Notes under the pieces: generated by a model | Told to the model about the DNA's origin: nothing | The model's input: the letters and a program-made list of their open reading frames with translations, nothing else | Databases searched by the model: none | Position numbers and translations under genes: made by a program | From: Macquaria australasica | Lineage: Eukaryota; Chordata; Actinopteri; Centrarchiformes; Percichthyidae | Direction: 5' to 3' | DNA length: 64,000 nucleotides | Assembly: GCA_005408345.1 (NCBI GenBank) | Contig: SEMN01000120.1 | Span: 930,001 to 994,000 of the forward strand | In this document: positions 1-15,000 of the stretch, in pieces | How the letters are laid out: each line of letters starts with the position of its first letter | Numbering within the stretch: the stretch's first letter is position 1

Positions 1-30
1 TTCCTCAGCAGGAGCAGTGATACAGTGGGT

Positions 31-3000
31 TCAGAGAGTAAACGTGGGGTCATACTTCCTGACTTCCAGGAGGAGGCGTTCTTTGTCACTGAGGGCCTGG
101 GTGAGAGCAGCCTGGACACCAGAGAGCTGGGACTCTAGGGTTTGTCTCTGTAACAGCAGGATTATTGGATAGGTTAGTTCCAGCTACGGCTAATGCACGC
201 TTTGGCTAGCTGCTGCAAGCCAGCACGCGGATATCAGATTCTGACGGACAGCAACAGATGTAATTAAAACACCACTCCACAATCTTGTTTACGTGGACAC
301 ATCCCTGCGTTGTCTATCTCACAGCTGACCAGTAAGAGGACACCAGTATTACGGCTGTATTTAAGACAGACAGAGCAGATTACTGTGGATTTAAACATGA
401 GAAGAGCCTTTGAATCAAACTCAGCTGAGGTTTGAATATCTTGACCTGTCCAGTAAAAGATTAAGTATCCTAATACTATACACAGCCTCATGGTTGATAC
501 AGGTTTGATATTCACTCATACACATTACAATACTAACCAAAGAGGTAATTTTGTTTGTTGGATCCTTAAACTGTGACTGTGATACAGACAGGGCCAAAGC
601 TACCAGAGTTCATGTACTCTGTATTTTGGGGGGATGTTTTAGCACCCTGTTACTATGTGTAACTTTACATCTTGGTGGGAATTTCGCTGTGAAAATAGTC
701 TGCAGGATAATGATCACTGACTATATTAACTCTTATTGTCAAGTTGTTGTCTCAAGTCTAGTATATTGTATATCCTGTGTGGTTTATGGCTTTATATAAC
801 CATATTTTTCATGTGTAGAAACAAAATGTTCATAGATGCCAAATTTGATTAATAAAATAAAATTAACAGTGTACAGCAATATATGTATATTTATGTCAAA
901 TGTATATTTAAAAAAAACCTTTAGTCACTATTAATGAAATGTGCCTGGAAATGTTTAAATATTATAACTTGGCCATTTGTCTAACCAACCAGGCAAAAAA
1001 TGTCCTATTAAAAAAAAAATCTACATGGAGTCATGACCTCAGTATTTCTAAAATCCTGGCTACAGACACACTAAACTGAAGTATATACAGTATATGGTAC
1101 TGCTTGGTCTCCCCTACCTCGCTCTGCTGTAGAACAGAGCAGGAACTGTTTGGGTTGTCCGGGCCAGCCACAGGAACACCTGCTGAGGCTTTAGGGTCTG
1201 TACCTTCAGATGCAATCAAAAAGGAAATGGTGAATATCACTTTCTGTTCATGTTTCTGTAGAGATGTTATAGCAGATGTTGTAAGCTGGAGTGTTTGGGG
1301 TTTTACGGTTCATGATGTTGCTGATATTTGGATGTACGCAATACAATACTGACAAGAATTAAAGTTGCCATAGTGCGCAACATGAAGTTATTTTCTTGCT
1401 CACCTTTGAGCCTCATCATGCCATCGTGACTGCGCTCGAGGAGCAGCTGATCTACTATAAATGAGGCTGGGACAGGCTGAGGGGCTGTAGGGTAGATTTT
1501 AGGGCTATCATCCTAAAAGAAACAAAAGAGATCCTGACGGTTAACCACAACACTGGCTAATCATTACTGTTTAAGTCCTTTTACTCTAAAAGATTACAGT
1601 CTGTTCAAAGGTTGAATTCGATTTACTTTATTTCACCAGGAAAATCCACTCTGTATTACTGCTGCATTACAAGGAGTCTTGAGTATATAAACTAAAACAA
1701 TGGTTGAGGTCTTTTATATTCATTTCATTGGATTTACAGAGTGGATTATCCTCAAAAGTCAGATTTTCTGTGAGAAAAAGATTACATCTAATCTATGTGG
1801 TAAGTATTGAGACTAGAATCATATAATAATATCATATATAAAGTAATGTAAAATGCATTTTCTTCTAACATCTTACAATCAGCAGATTCAAAATTAGTTG
1901 ACCCTAAATCCAGACAGCATCAACAACCCACCTTCAAAGTGATGGTGATGTTGTTCATGTGGAACTTCATTGGCTGACCATCAGCACTGAATTCGTCTTC
2001 GAGAAAAGGACCGATGTTCGTCACTGTGGAGGCCAACAGCTCTGCCTTACAGTCTTGCACTCTCACATCCAGGAAGCCCAAAGACTCGGCCAGAGCAGAG
2101 TGTCTGGCTGCAGACGGACCCATTTCTGCTCGCATGCACACTGCTGGAGAGCCCCGGCTACCCCGCCTGTCCTGCTTCTGGACTATTCTGTCTGGAGCTG
2201 CAGAAGTAAAGGATAAGGTACATTTGTAAGCCACGTGGGCACTTTACACTGCAACAAGTTCCAGCATGCTTTCCATACTGGAACTTGATCAGGTTCTTCT
2301 TTTGAGTCGAGACGATGTGCTTTCACGTAGTACCTGCACTCTGATTTAGAGGCATTTATACAACATAAGAAAAGAGGCATAAAGTGATTATCTCATTGTT
2401 GTATCTACACTGTTCCACTCTGTGCGCCATCAGTGGTGCAAATCCTCAGAACCTGTGATGATTTGTTTGTTTGAAACTGCTGAGATTAGATACCAATCAA
2501 TACTCAGAAGACATCTGAGTGATTTTCTGTTAGTTTTTTTAAGATTGTACAAATACGTCGTGTAAAATGTAACTAAACTTTAAGATGCAAAAGAAAACCA
2601 TATACCAGGATTGGTTTACATTTCTTTTGCCCTTTTACTTAAGCCTATTCAAAATTCTAATCTAAACAGACTTTTCTAGAATATGATTAGCAACTCATTG
2701 ATGTTGCATATGACTAGTAAACAGAGAGACGTGATTAGAGTCGTAGCATTGATGAGTAGAGGTCTAAAATGATTTTTCAAGAGTTTGTTGATAGGAAACA
2801 AACAGCATGGCAACAATAATCCAGGTTACCTTGTATGAGGCCAGCCAGCAGGTCCGATACCCTGACATTGCCCATCTGCACAGGGCTCAGATTCTGGGCT
2901 TCTACAGCCACAACTTGGTCTTCTCCCTTCACTTCCACGGTGCAGGCTGTTCCACTCAGGACCAGCAACAACACAGAGGACTGTAACAGCAGCACATCGC

Positions 3001-6000
3001 AATAAAGTCACATTTAAACCACTGTAGAGTTAGATTTGAAATGAAGCTTTGAATCAATTGTTGAGGACAAGATTTTAATTATTTGTTGATATGCGTTGTA
3101 CTCCACTGACAAATTCAATCTATCCATGAAATCTGTTATATGAGTATAGCAACCCACCATATCCTGAGATACGTCCTCAGTACTTTGGGACAGAGAGCTG
3201 CTGAGGTCAGCTGATGAACCTCCCTCTGTCCCTGGGGCTGGGCTGCCTCGACTGCCCGCAGGAGTGTTGTTGGGACGCATGGACTCCATACCTGACTCTG
3301 GAAACATGATACAACCTTATAGCAGATGTCACCTGTGTAATTCAGAGAAATCGCTTTGGAAACTTGGTGGTATTTTAAGCACCTGAGTCCATGAGAACAA
3401 CAAAATTGTCGCTGACGTCACTATCCACAGAGAGGTTTTCGTCAGGCAGGCTGCCGTCCAAGATAGCACTGTCAAAGGAATGCTGGGAAGGTGACTGCTT
3501 CATGGATTGGTGGCGCAGGCTGGCAGACAGAGAGGGGAAAGACTCTTCTGAACGCTGGACCTGTTCCCTATGAACACACATACACACACAGAGTCATTAA
3601 GGGACAGCCAGTAAAAGCATGTGGCTCACAGCATGGGTTCCAGACACACAAACACTATTACGTTGCCAGCAGCCCAGCAGGAGAGCACAAGCACTTACTT
3701 TGCCTGCGGACTGAACAATTTGCTCATCCCTGAGCCGCGACTCAGCATGCTAAAGGCGTCTTTTGTTATTGAAAACGCCCCTTTGGTCAGGTCCAGTGAG
3801 GCACTAATGGCATCTTTGGTCACATCCTTGGTGACGTTAATGGCGCTTGACAGCTCTCCCTCCAGGCTAAAGGTGGACGGTTCGCGGGAGAGGGCAGGGG
3901 AGTGTCCAGGTGAGAGTGGAGGTGAGAGAACAGAGGTGTCCTCCTGTGTTGTCAAACCATCCCCCTCCTCCACAGCCTCACATGCCTCCTCCACCACCCC
4001 ATCTTGTTCATCCTGATCAAACGCAGTGACTGTATTCATGGAGGAGATGCCATTTTCTAACCCACTGTCCTCCAGGACCACATCTGCAGAGTGATGAGTG
4101 GGGGAGATGTCAGAGTCTGTTATGCTGGGGCTGTCTGTCTCTGGGGTGTGGGGGACCTCTTCCTCAGGCTCTGAGCAGACTGGTGGCAACAGGAGACCCA
4201 ACTCTGCAGAGTCCACCAGGAGGGCAAGACATACTGTAGCAGGTTTTGTCTTCTGGCCGTGAGCCTGCTTAACATCTCGTAGATCCCGACCCAACTCTGC
4301 CCCCAACCGAGCCATGGCATCCTTCATCCTCAGCAGGGCAACATACTGGTAGTGGTTGAGCCACATCTTCACTGGGGTGACAGTGTGGGCCAGGAAGTGG
4401 ATAGAGGCAAGCAAAGCCTCTTCCTGCTCTGAAGAATGCTGGTGGGCTCCACCAGGACTGGAGGAAGAAGACGCCGAACCATTTTTAAAGGCAGATGGCT
4501 GACACATCCACACAGACATGGCAAAGGGCTCAACGAAAGGTTGGGTCCTGCCTTTGGGGAATCGCCGAGCTCCATCAAAACCTAGGGTCACACGGGACAA
4601 GCTGAGAGACCAGACATCCTGGGATCGTAGCTGCTTTCTGTCCAGAGGTTGGGGCTCCGTCTCTCTAGAGTGCTGAAGGAAGGTGGATGGGATGGGGTGG
4701 AAGGCACTCAGGTCTCTGGGGTAGGGGCAGGGAGGTGTGGGCTGCAAGAAAGGGCAGCTGGCGAACTTGTTGTGGGTGCTAGTGAGGTCAGCTCTGGAGC
4801 CATGAGGGCAGTGGCGGGTGTTGCTGAGAACCATCTGGGGTACTGTGACAGAAAGGGACTGTGGACGCTCCGGATGGTCCAATATGGAAGAATCCAAGGG
4901 GATTATCAGCTATAGAAAGGAACAAAAAACAGTCACATAAACCAGCAACTTACAAAAATTTGTAGAAAAATACAACAGGCTCTGATAAGACAAAAACGGT
5001 CTACACAAACATTTTAAATCTAAAAAAAGAAACCTCTAATATGTCAAAACAGTTGTGTATTCACCTTGAGCTGAGCTGCATCCATGCGAATGTCTAAATG
5101 CTCTTCTGCCTTGCTGCTGTCTTGCAAATGGTAGAAAGCTTTGACCTGATCCAGGGTGTGCAGCAGACCCCTGGAGAACAGATTGATCCACAGCACACTG
5201 GCTGGGTCTACGCAGAGCTGGAGGCTATTCAGCTGGGCATACAGGTTTGAGGTGGGCACTGGAAGAAGGCAGTAAGTACACAACCAATCTGAATATTATA
5301 AACTTGAAATATAAACAAAAAGATAACAAAAAATATGGTTAAATACAGTTGCATGATACCTGATAAACTGGAGTTCTCAGGAAAGTAGTATTCAGTAAAC
5401 TGCAGATGAACTGCTGGTACGTTGTCTGGCAAACGCAGAGCTTTACGGTTGCAGGATAATAAAGACTGGGTCTTCTTGTTCTGACGGCCTCTTGTAGACA
5501 CCTGAATGTTGAGGTGCAGAGGTTAGAACAGTGGTGGAAATATCACTAAATATTGGGGTTTGATTTTTCATTTATCTGCTTCATTCAAGACACAATAACA
5601 AACAAAGAAAATTAATTAAACTACTTAACAAAAGTACAAGTATGTTGGCCATAACAGAACTAAACCACCTGAGTCTGAACATCAGTGGCTTCCTGTCACA
5701 ACCTGAAGGTGGAGACCCAGACATGTACAGAACTTCCCCTGGGTGTCTCTCTGTTCTATCAAATGGGGAAGTGTCTTAAACTTAAAATAAACCTGGAAAT
5801 GTTACGTTCTTTCATGATATAAAGTGTGAAATGTCCAAAGTGAAAATGCAGAAGCAGCCTGAGTGTAATTTGAAGTGGCAGGGGGTTTCTCAGCCTCAGA
5901 TGAAAGTCACTGAAGCTGCCAAGTGAAGTGACATATACGGGATTATTCTATTCTGAGGTGTTTTACTGACACTTAAGGAATCATTTTACTTAAAACGTCA

Positions 6001-9000
6001 GGAATTCTTACAAAGCTGTGGTTGTTAGAACGGCAATTATTACACAAGTATATATCTTCTATTGTTACAGTTCCCCAGAAGGGCAATTTGATGCCAAACA
6101 TTTACACATCACCACATCAATACAACAAATCAGCAATCTGATCAAACATATCAGATAGCTGGTGTGAAAGAGACTTTTGTTCCCTCTGTAAGGCCAGCCA
6201 GGCAGATGCCTGCAGGGCTGCTAATCTAACACGCCTTTTTCCCAGGTGTGAGCTAACTGCAAGTAATGAGCACCACTGCGCCACATCACACTCGTGTCAG
6301 CTAGCTAGCTAACCTTGGAGCTCCGGTTTTGGAGAAGAGCCAATAATATACACACATTTATTTATTTAAAATAACCATTGGTGTCCAAGTGTCTTTTAAA
6401 AAAAGTGACATCACTCAGGCTCCATCCTGATAATGCCTGTGGTCAGTAATTAGACATGTTTAAAGCACGTCTTTTCATCAACTAATCATCCTATCTATAT
6501 CTTACACACACACACACACAATCCAAGGCCTATACGTCTCATTGCCATGGTAACAATTGTTAACAGTTATGTCATGAATGCAATCCACAGTAGGGAGCTG
6601 GTGGTAATGTCTGAGAATATCATTTTACGTGTAATTTCTTTAAAAGACAATGATAAGGGAGTTGTTGATTTTGTCCCTGTTGTATGATCCACTGTAGATC
6701 AACAGTTATGTGGCTAGAGGTTGGTTTTACTATTAAAAACTCCCCCGTTTCCTCAATATTAATACCATCTGTGATTAACTACAGTCCAAAGTCCAAAATC
6801 TGCGATGCTTTGTCACTACTAAAATGTTCTAAATGCAAGGCTTTGTCTGAGGCACTGCCTGGCTGCATCCACTGAAGAACATTAGTCCCTCAGTCCATTT
6901 ACTGAAATATGGCTTCTGTTAAAGCATGTAAATCAAATCAGTTGATGATTAAAGCTTGCCTGGTGAATGTCCACGTCATCCATCCTGATCACCACGCAGC
7001 TGGATCGCAGCCTCTTCAGTGATGACCCTGGAGGAGCTTTGGCAGAGTTCCTGTTGGATGTCTGCTCTGTGTCAGAGGGGCTCGACTTGAGGCTAGACTG
7101 TCCATCTAAAGTATGTACATGGGAGAGGAAACAGTTTGTGACAAGCAGAAATGACTCACTCACGGAAAAGCAAGTCTGCTTCCTAGATCACGACACAGAT
7201 GCTCAAACATTTTTACAGATTAGGATTTGTGTCTTTCTTATCATAAAAATGTTGCTGTTACTGAGTCATGTTGATTTGTACAGGGGATGGGGTCATAGTT
7301 TCATTGTAGCTACTGTGTAGTATTTTGTTGTGTAATGAAGGCAAACAAGTACTCATGTTTTATTCCATTACACAGTTTTATTGTTTCCCAGTTGTTTTGA
7401 TGACATCTGAGTATGTATCTGTATAATTCTATCTGTGTTTAGCTGTCATAAAAGACAGATTTCCTATAACAAGACAAAACTTTACATTAATTCTGTGCTC
7501 ATACCTTGATCTGTCTTTGCGGAGTCCTTGGTTGGCTGGGGCACATCAGTATGTGGCCCAGGGAACCCAGAAGCCTCTGCTCTCCTCTGGTACTCCTGCA
7601 GCAGTTTCCCAGCCCACTGGGCCTGAGCCTCCATGGCTCCACTGTGGCGCTCCCAGTGTCGACATCCATCAGCTGTAATAGAGCAGCAGCCAAAAGGGCA
7701 GTTATGATTCAGCAACCATTCTAGGCTTAAAACTAATTTCCTCTGAAGAAAACCTGACACAGACCCGATGACCCTGTGCATATAAGACCTGTATACAGAT
7801 AGTTTGTTGTCCAGCTCTTGTCTGTATGTAACAACTATTTGTTTAAGTTTGCTTATATTTGTATAGCTGTGTGTCTATATCGGTATCGTCCTGTACATTT
7901 GTCCTCTGCACTGTGTTTAAGTTTATTCAGAACTGGAGAACAAATTCCTTGCATGTGTCAACAAACCTGGCCACTTTTCAAAGCCGGTATTCATGCATAT
8001 GTGCACACACTATGTGCGGTTATATATACACTCTGTATATAACGTTGTGCTGTGTTGATATATACATCTTTTTTTCTGTTAATATTTACTTCAAAGGCCG
8101 TAAGTCTTAATCAAACAGAAGAGCAAAATAAAAGGGTTTTTTTTCTAACTTTGTTTAATTGACCATAATCAGCTCCAGAGGCGCCTCTGCTGTTCTACAT
8201 TCTACACTTCAGGAATTCCACAAAGAATAATGGCACTGGGCACTCTCTCCCAGGCCATTAGTCTGCTTGAATAGCAATCCTCCTAACAGCTAGTCCTGAA
8301 TGAATGCCGTGGTTACAAAGGGAGCAGGACAGAGCCTCTGGGTAAACTGCAGTAAAAATGATAGTCAGAGAAAGGACCTGTCATCACACTCACCAGGTCT
8401 GTGGACGGGATAGTAGTCAAAACCCAGTTTCCTGAATGTCAGCTGCATGGCACCTTGCAAGCCCGGTGGGGGAGGCTCATCTATGCAACATCACATGATA
8501 GCTGTTAACAACTAGCATGACAGTAATTATCCATGAAATTATAGCAATTCACTGCATTTTAGGAATTCCTTTGAGAACACAATCTTGGCTTTATGCTGAA
8601 GTAAAACAGTGTAAAAATACTTGAGTTACAAGACAATAAAGACGACATGTTGATCATTTTTGGCACAGGGTGAGTTATTTCCAACTAACCGTCATCCATT
8701 GAAGAACTGTCGTTGCATATGTGTAAGTCCAAGCGGGATATGAAGGTGTGGTAAGAAGACTCCTTGACATCATAGAGATCAAAGTATTGACTAATGTTGT
8801 TGGGGGTGCCAGTGGGAGCGGGTGGGGGCTCTGTCCAAAGGCTGTGGAGGCCAGGCGATGGAGGAGCAGTCTAAAACACAGAAGAGGTAAAAACATCTAA
8901 ATTACCAAGATGATTTGACATATAATGTACAGAAAACATACAAACAAACAAAAAGTCTGTCTATTAACCTGTGAATGTTTTATTTATAGTAACATAACTT

Positions 9001-12000
9001 TATTTACATATCATGTAGAGACACGCTGGAAAAACCAGTTAAAAGTGCTGATGTGGGGCCTTCACATAGTATCTTATTTCTGTCTGTAGACCATAAATTT
9101 GTTTTTGAAAGAAATCTTTTAAAACTTTAAATGATTCATATTTATCATTCAGTTACAATGCATACATAGACTTTCAATGAAAAAGGCACAACAATAAGTT
9201 GGGATTAAATCACTTTACATGTAAATAGACTGTATTTTAGATTTATTTCTTACATTTTCTGCTGTATTTGTGTGTATAACTAGTGGAACAATATTTTTGA
9301 CAACCGTGAACTGTTCTAGAATAATGTTTTTGAGTGATTATCACTAAAGACTTCTACATTTTCATGGGCACCCATGTCATTTTTCTTGTATTTTGGGTTC
9401 CTCGCAGCTTCATACTTTCTTAAATTGATAAAATGACAAATCAGACTTATAGCTGAGTTTGTGGGGACAGTTTAAAAGGTGCTAAAAATGTTTTTAAAAA
9501 AAGACAAAAATGAATGCATAAAAAGTCATCAAAAATTAACCAAAAAGAGCCTGGACTCCAGAGGGTTGAAGATAGAAACGGATAAATAAAGCCTCGGCGG
9601 TATACTGGTTGTTATTTTGAATACTTACTTTGTCTCGTATAGGCCTTTTCCATGGAAGACATTTTAACATGTCAAGTAGGTGTTTGATCTCATTTCCTAT
9701 TGTAGGTGTAAATAATAAAATGAATGGTGGTTGAATTCCATTTAGCTTTAGTTTCAGGGTTCTGGTATTGTACATGCTGGCTTACTGTGACAGCATCATG
9801 GCTTACTGGGACACTTGAATATAACGGAGCGATCGTTAATTGCTTTTCCTACAATGACAAGTCAAAATGTCGTCTGTGAAAAAGGCCTATTGTATTGTCA
9901 TTAATAAAATATCAAACCAATTAAAACTGATGCAGAAACATCAATTCTTGAGAGACATGACTTCAGATGAATTGGGCTCATATGTTTTAAGGTTAACAAT
10001 GACTAAATCTTCCTTTAAACATATGAAGCCTGTAGTTAAAACCCTTCAATATATAATATTATGCTTCTTCACACTGATTTTTCTCTCTGAGGAGGCAGGA
10101 CCTGTAGGGATTCAGCAGTCCTGCTCTTCCTCTGCTGGGCAGACTTCTCCATGGCCTCGCTGAGAGACTTGGCGTAATGGATGATGGCTTTGAGCTGGGA
10201 GTCCGTCAGCACCCACAACAGGTCGTCCAGAATGAAAAGCAGCTTGGATGCCAGCACATTACAGTCCTTTATCTAGAATAGAACAATGAAGAATTAAACT
10301 TGACTTGTGACAAATAATTTGCAATTTAGAAGAGGTCGCACATTTTAACCAATTCCATGATAGACTAGTAAATGACTGGTAGAAACACAGTCTTACTCTG
10401 CGTTTTAGAGCGATGCGAATGCGTCCCTGGTTGGTGATGAGACGTAATGGGGTGCTACCGAGGTCCTGGTCGTCACTCTCAATGGCATCTGCCTCGATTC
10501 GTAGACTCTGCCAGTTAATTTCTTTGAATGTCAACACCTGATTGAAACAAAAAACACATCAAGAAACATAAAAACATACAACATAAAACACTACTCAAAC
10601 ATAAAAACACTAAGAGACAAAAAACACACCATGTTTTAACACTTGATTAAATGATTTACTGCAGGCATAATGAGCACACACTGTTTCTGTGGTATAACAC
10701 TGTATTCAGTCGGGCATTGCGTACAACTTCCAGACAGAGCGGTGTTAAAGCTGGGTGAGGAGGGGGATAAAAGTGTGCTGCACTGTACCTCTCCTCTCTT
10801 TGGGTCAGTGACGCGGGTGTAGCGGAGGTCGCTGCGCTGCCATTTGGGGTTGAGGCTGTTGCCTTGTAGCTGCCAGAGCTCGAAGGAGGCGTGGAAGGCA
10901 CGAGCCTGCACCTTGATAGTAATGGAGTTGATCCTAACAGACATGCCCTCCACCACTTTCTCTGCAAAGCCGTACTCACTGTAAACACACAATATCAACA
11001 TGAGCGAAGGCCATATATATGTTCACCATGTACACGACATGGGATGTAGAGTATTCAACATCAGATATGTCGGCTTAACATAAGATTCATGCAGGATTAC
11101 CTCTGGCCTGCTGTAATAGCTATAGGAGAGGGGCCATTAGGTGGACGTGGCTCCTCACATGTCCTCATTTCTACCTCTACCTTATCCAAGAACTGCACAA
11201 AAGAGGAAACAGTAATACTCAGCATACAATTGAGCTAGGATAAAAAAAGAAGTAACCTATCATTTACTAATGATAACAGGGCAGAGAGCACAACCGAAGG
11301 AACATCACAAAAAACAGTAAAATAACTATGCAGGGCACTGCTAAAGTCACGCCAAAGTTAGGTTATTTTTGGATTAAAACATGAAGGGAGAAGCTTCGTG
11401 TGTGCAAGAACTCTGGGAGGAGAAGGACAGAAATCCTTACCAGGCAGATGGGGCTTGTTTTCAACTTTGTCCATTGTATCTAAAGAGACAGGACAGCAAG
11501 GTCCACAGAGTCAGTCACAAACACTTGCCACAGCATTCTGCACTGTTTATCATTCACTGGGCACAAGGGCACAGTAGACATCAAGCTCCTACAATGTGAC
11601 GCAAGTTCCACAACAATAACTGCCGCGCTGTAATACTTGGAGTCATACTGCCATTTCTGCTCAACAAATTAAAATCAACTTTGTTATTATTAACATGTAA
11701 CGGAGGAACTAAAGCAAAAGGAAATGAGAAATGAAGTATGAATTCATGATTAAACAAAGGAGAAAGAAGAAGAAAAAAAAGGAAATAAGAAGTCCATAAA
11801 TATGACCCTTATTTGTTAACAATGACCATAAAAACACTAAAAGCCACAAACAATTACAATTACATAAAAGCCAGCATATAAACATGGGTTTTAACATGTA
11901 ACTTAAAAGATGACAATAGTTTTGCCAGCCCGATCTCCTCAGTTAAGGGGCACAAAGGCCTTAAATCTTCATCTCTCACCTACTCATATGAGGGTCACAG

Positions 12001-15000
12001 ATGAGGCACACTGACCAATACGGACTAAAGAGATGAATGAAAATTAATGTCTGTACACAATGTCAGGGCTATCCATCCAATAGTTATTGAGCTTTTTCAG
12101 TCTGGACCCAAATGGTGGACCAACAGACCCACCGGCCACAATCCAAGTAGATCACAATCCACTTTCAGTGGTGCTAGTTTCAGTACTGTGGTGAAATCTA
12201 TGAAAGAAATAAGTTGATAAAGGAAGTCAACTGAAAAACAGCCACTATCACAGGGTGCCTAACAACAAAAGGGAGTATGTGTGGACTAATATAACAATTC
12301 AAGATATGCTGGCCTTCATATTGGAGCTTTTTTTTTTAAAGAGACGTTAGCCTGGGGCATTTCTGCAAATAGGGAAAACAAATATGAGACAACAGAACTG
12401 CCAGGAAGCGGTTGCAAACAAGAAGTTTTTACTCAGAGTCAGCAGTCACTCTGTTGACTGGTGGCAAAACACCACAGACCTCATTAATAAGATACAGTTT
12501 AAAAGAGAATGCTACATGTATTACAAAACAAGTCGGACTGAATAACAAAGAAATGTGTATAAAACAACACACACAAACATCTATAATATTACCAGTGAAG
12601 CTGTAAAAAATATTGTGTCTTGGGTTTGGATATTTCAGTCAGTAAATGCATCATACCGCACAGCTGCAACCATAATACATAAATAATATAATGCAATTCT
12701 GTCCTACAATGTTGGAAAAATGTTTGCTGTCAAGGAGAGAGTGAGGTTCAAGAAGTTAAAATATTTATGTAATGTGAATACAGTTCAATAGCAACAATAT
12801 TAATATTATTACTGAATTTTAAATTGTCTTAAACATGTAGTATTATTGGGATTATTTGAGAACACAAACCAAACAGACAAACCTGACAGTTCAATGCACA
12901 CCAGCCGATCACTCTAGCCTCTGGCCTTTTGTGTGCCTCTGAATCATGGCTTGCCTCTCTATTATCAACAACCAGTGCTGGTCTGGTCTGCTTATCTCTG
13001 TGGTACTGCCACTGCTCATTTCCTCTACGACTCCATGCACTTTTTTAGCATTTAATAAACAGAAAACCTTTTGTTTAGTTTGAAAACAAACAGCTTTGTG
13101 TTTCAATACTATTCTTGGCAAAAGGGAGACAGCCTCACCTGTCAGACCAGCTACTCAATCAGGTTTGACTAGTCAATAACATACCCTGATGGCGGCTTTG
13201 TTGCAGTAGACCCGAGTGACAGCCAGCCAGGTAGGAAGGTCAAGCATGTTCTGCAGAACCTCTTCATCGAGCTCGAGGTTGGACAGCTGCCCCTCCCCCT
13301 TCAGCGTACTCAGATTGATCTTGTCCGGGGACAGATTCTTGGTGAACCTAAGGAAGGGAACCAGGTAAAAAGCTAAAATAAAATGTTTGAGGGTGAATAC
13401 TTGCAGCCTAAATCTGGAGGAGGTTGATTTATTTATTTTTTTAAACATCATTTACACAATGGAACTTACAATGGAACAGGCAACAACAGTAACAAGCAAC
13501 CAATGCTCAAGGTAGTGCACACCACATAACACATAAAAGAAATACATAAAAAGATAAAGAAACTGCTTTAGAGTTTGTGCTGTATTTTAGTGTGTCTAGG
13601 TAGGATTTAAAGTAGGATATGAAGACAGTAAGATTTGGTTTCTGTTTTGCAAATTTGCTGGCATGTAAATTGAATTTTGCTAATAAAGAGGTAAGATTAA
13701 TAACATTTTCTTGACAAGCATTTCATCAGCAAAAAAACAAAAAAAAAAAAAAAAACAAATAAAATAAATTCAATCTTGAGTTTGAGTCTGAGTGTCCAAT
13801 TTTCTATTTAAATAAAGATTAAGGTCATACCAAAAAGTCTGACTAAAGGTACAGTCCCAAAAAAAGATGAATTGTCATTTCATTTCCTCTCTGAGGTGAC
13901 AGAAGGAACAAAGAGGGTCAACATTTAGCTTATATTTTACAATTACTGAATTGACTGGATAACACAACTTATTTGAAACAAAGAATTTCCTGGGTATTAA
14001 CCATGTTTTTTCCCCACTGGGGGAGGTTGATCAAATTGTTATCAGGGAAACACCAGACATCATCAGCATACGTCACTGATGATCTTGGAGACAGAAATAC
14101 ACAAAATTCAATTATGCAGCTTGGCCAAGATGTTTTTGAAGTAGTGCAACTGAATGAGTCATCCTGGGAAACTGTAGCAGCCTCCTTACTAGATTCACCC
14201 AGCTGCACTCCCCATCTTTTACAATAGGCTACAAACCCCACACAGGGTGAATATAGCAGCAATCGGAGAAAATCAGTTTGTTAAGTATTTTAATTTCACA
14301 TACACCACATGACTCAACACTGTCGTAAAAGCAGCAGATTAAATGTCAAGCAAGAGAGCTACAGAGTGTGGCTCCCAGTTTGGTTAATGGCATCAATTAA
14401 ATTAATGCGATGACATGTGAATGTGGTGCAGTTTGTCAAAACATTTAACATTTGTTAAGCCTAATACTATGCTGCACCTAATGAGCCCGATAAGCCAGTC
14501 AAAGCTTCCCTTGGACATTGAGCAACAAAATAATGGCTCAACATTTCTTCTGTTGTGGGCAAAAACCTGGGCCATTGCCAACTCCCACACTCTCTTGAAG
14601 GGCCTTTAATGACTCAAGCTTGAGGTGTAGAGCTAGTTCAAATGTCCGAAAATACAAAACAGCTATGACTCGGCTGTACACCATTGTGCATTTTAATATG
14701 GTTTCCTTTTGCACTGGCAGGATATAAAGAAGCGATTTGGTGGTATTCACAATTAAAACCTACATTAGAACACAGACTACTGCATAGTGGTGCTATTATT
14801 TATAAAACTAGCAATATAGGCCAATTTTTGAAGATTAGCATGGTTTAAAGAGAACAGAAATTCCAGAGCTTATCAAAGGCAAGAAAGAAGTCTTTGTACA
14901 AACTTTGCCAAAAGCACAACTGTTTGGTTTTACAATGAAACAATCCCAAGATCATTCTTAAACGATTAAAACCAAAGAATTGCCCTTGAAGTGGTCAATT

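Noticed and set aside
2183..2250. Alternative upstream acceptor for uhrf1bp1 exon 18
   Set aside because: It would read VPTWLTN and hit a stop within 60 nt; the acceptor at 2198 keeps the conserved frame.
3621..4016. 131-aa plus-strand ORF
   Set aside because: Antisense shadow of the large uhrf1bp1 exon.
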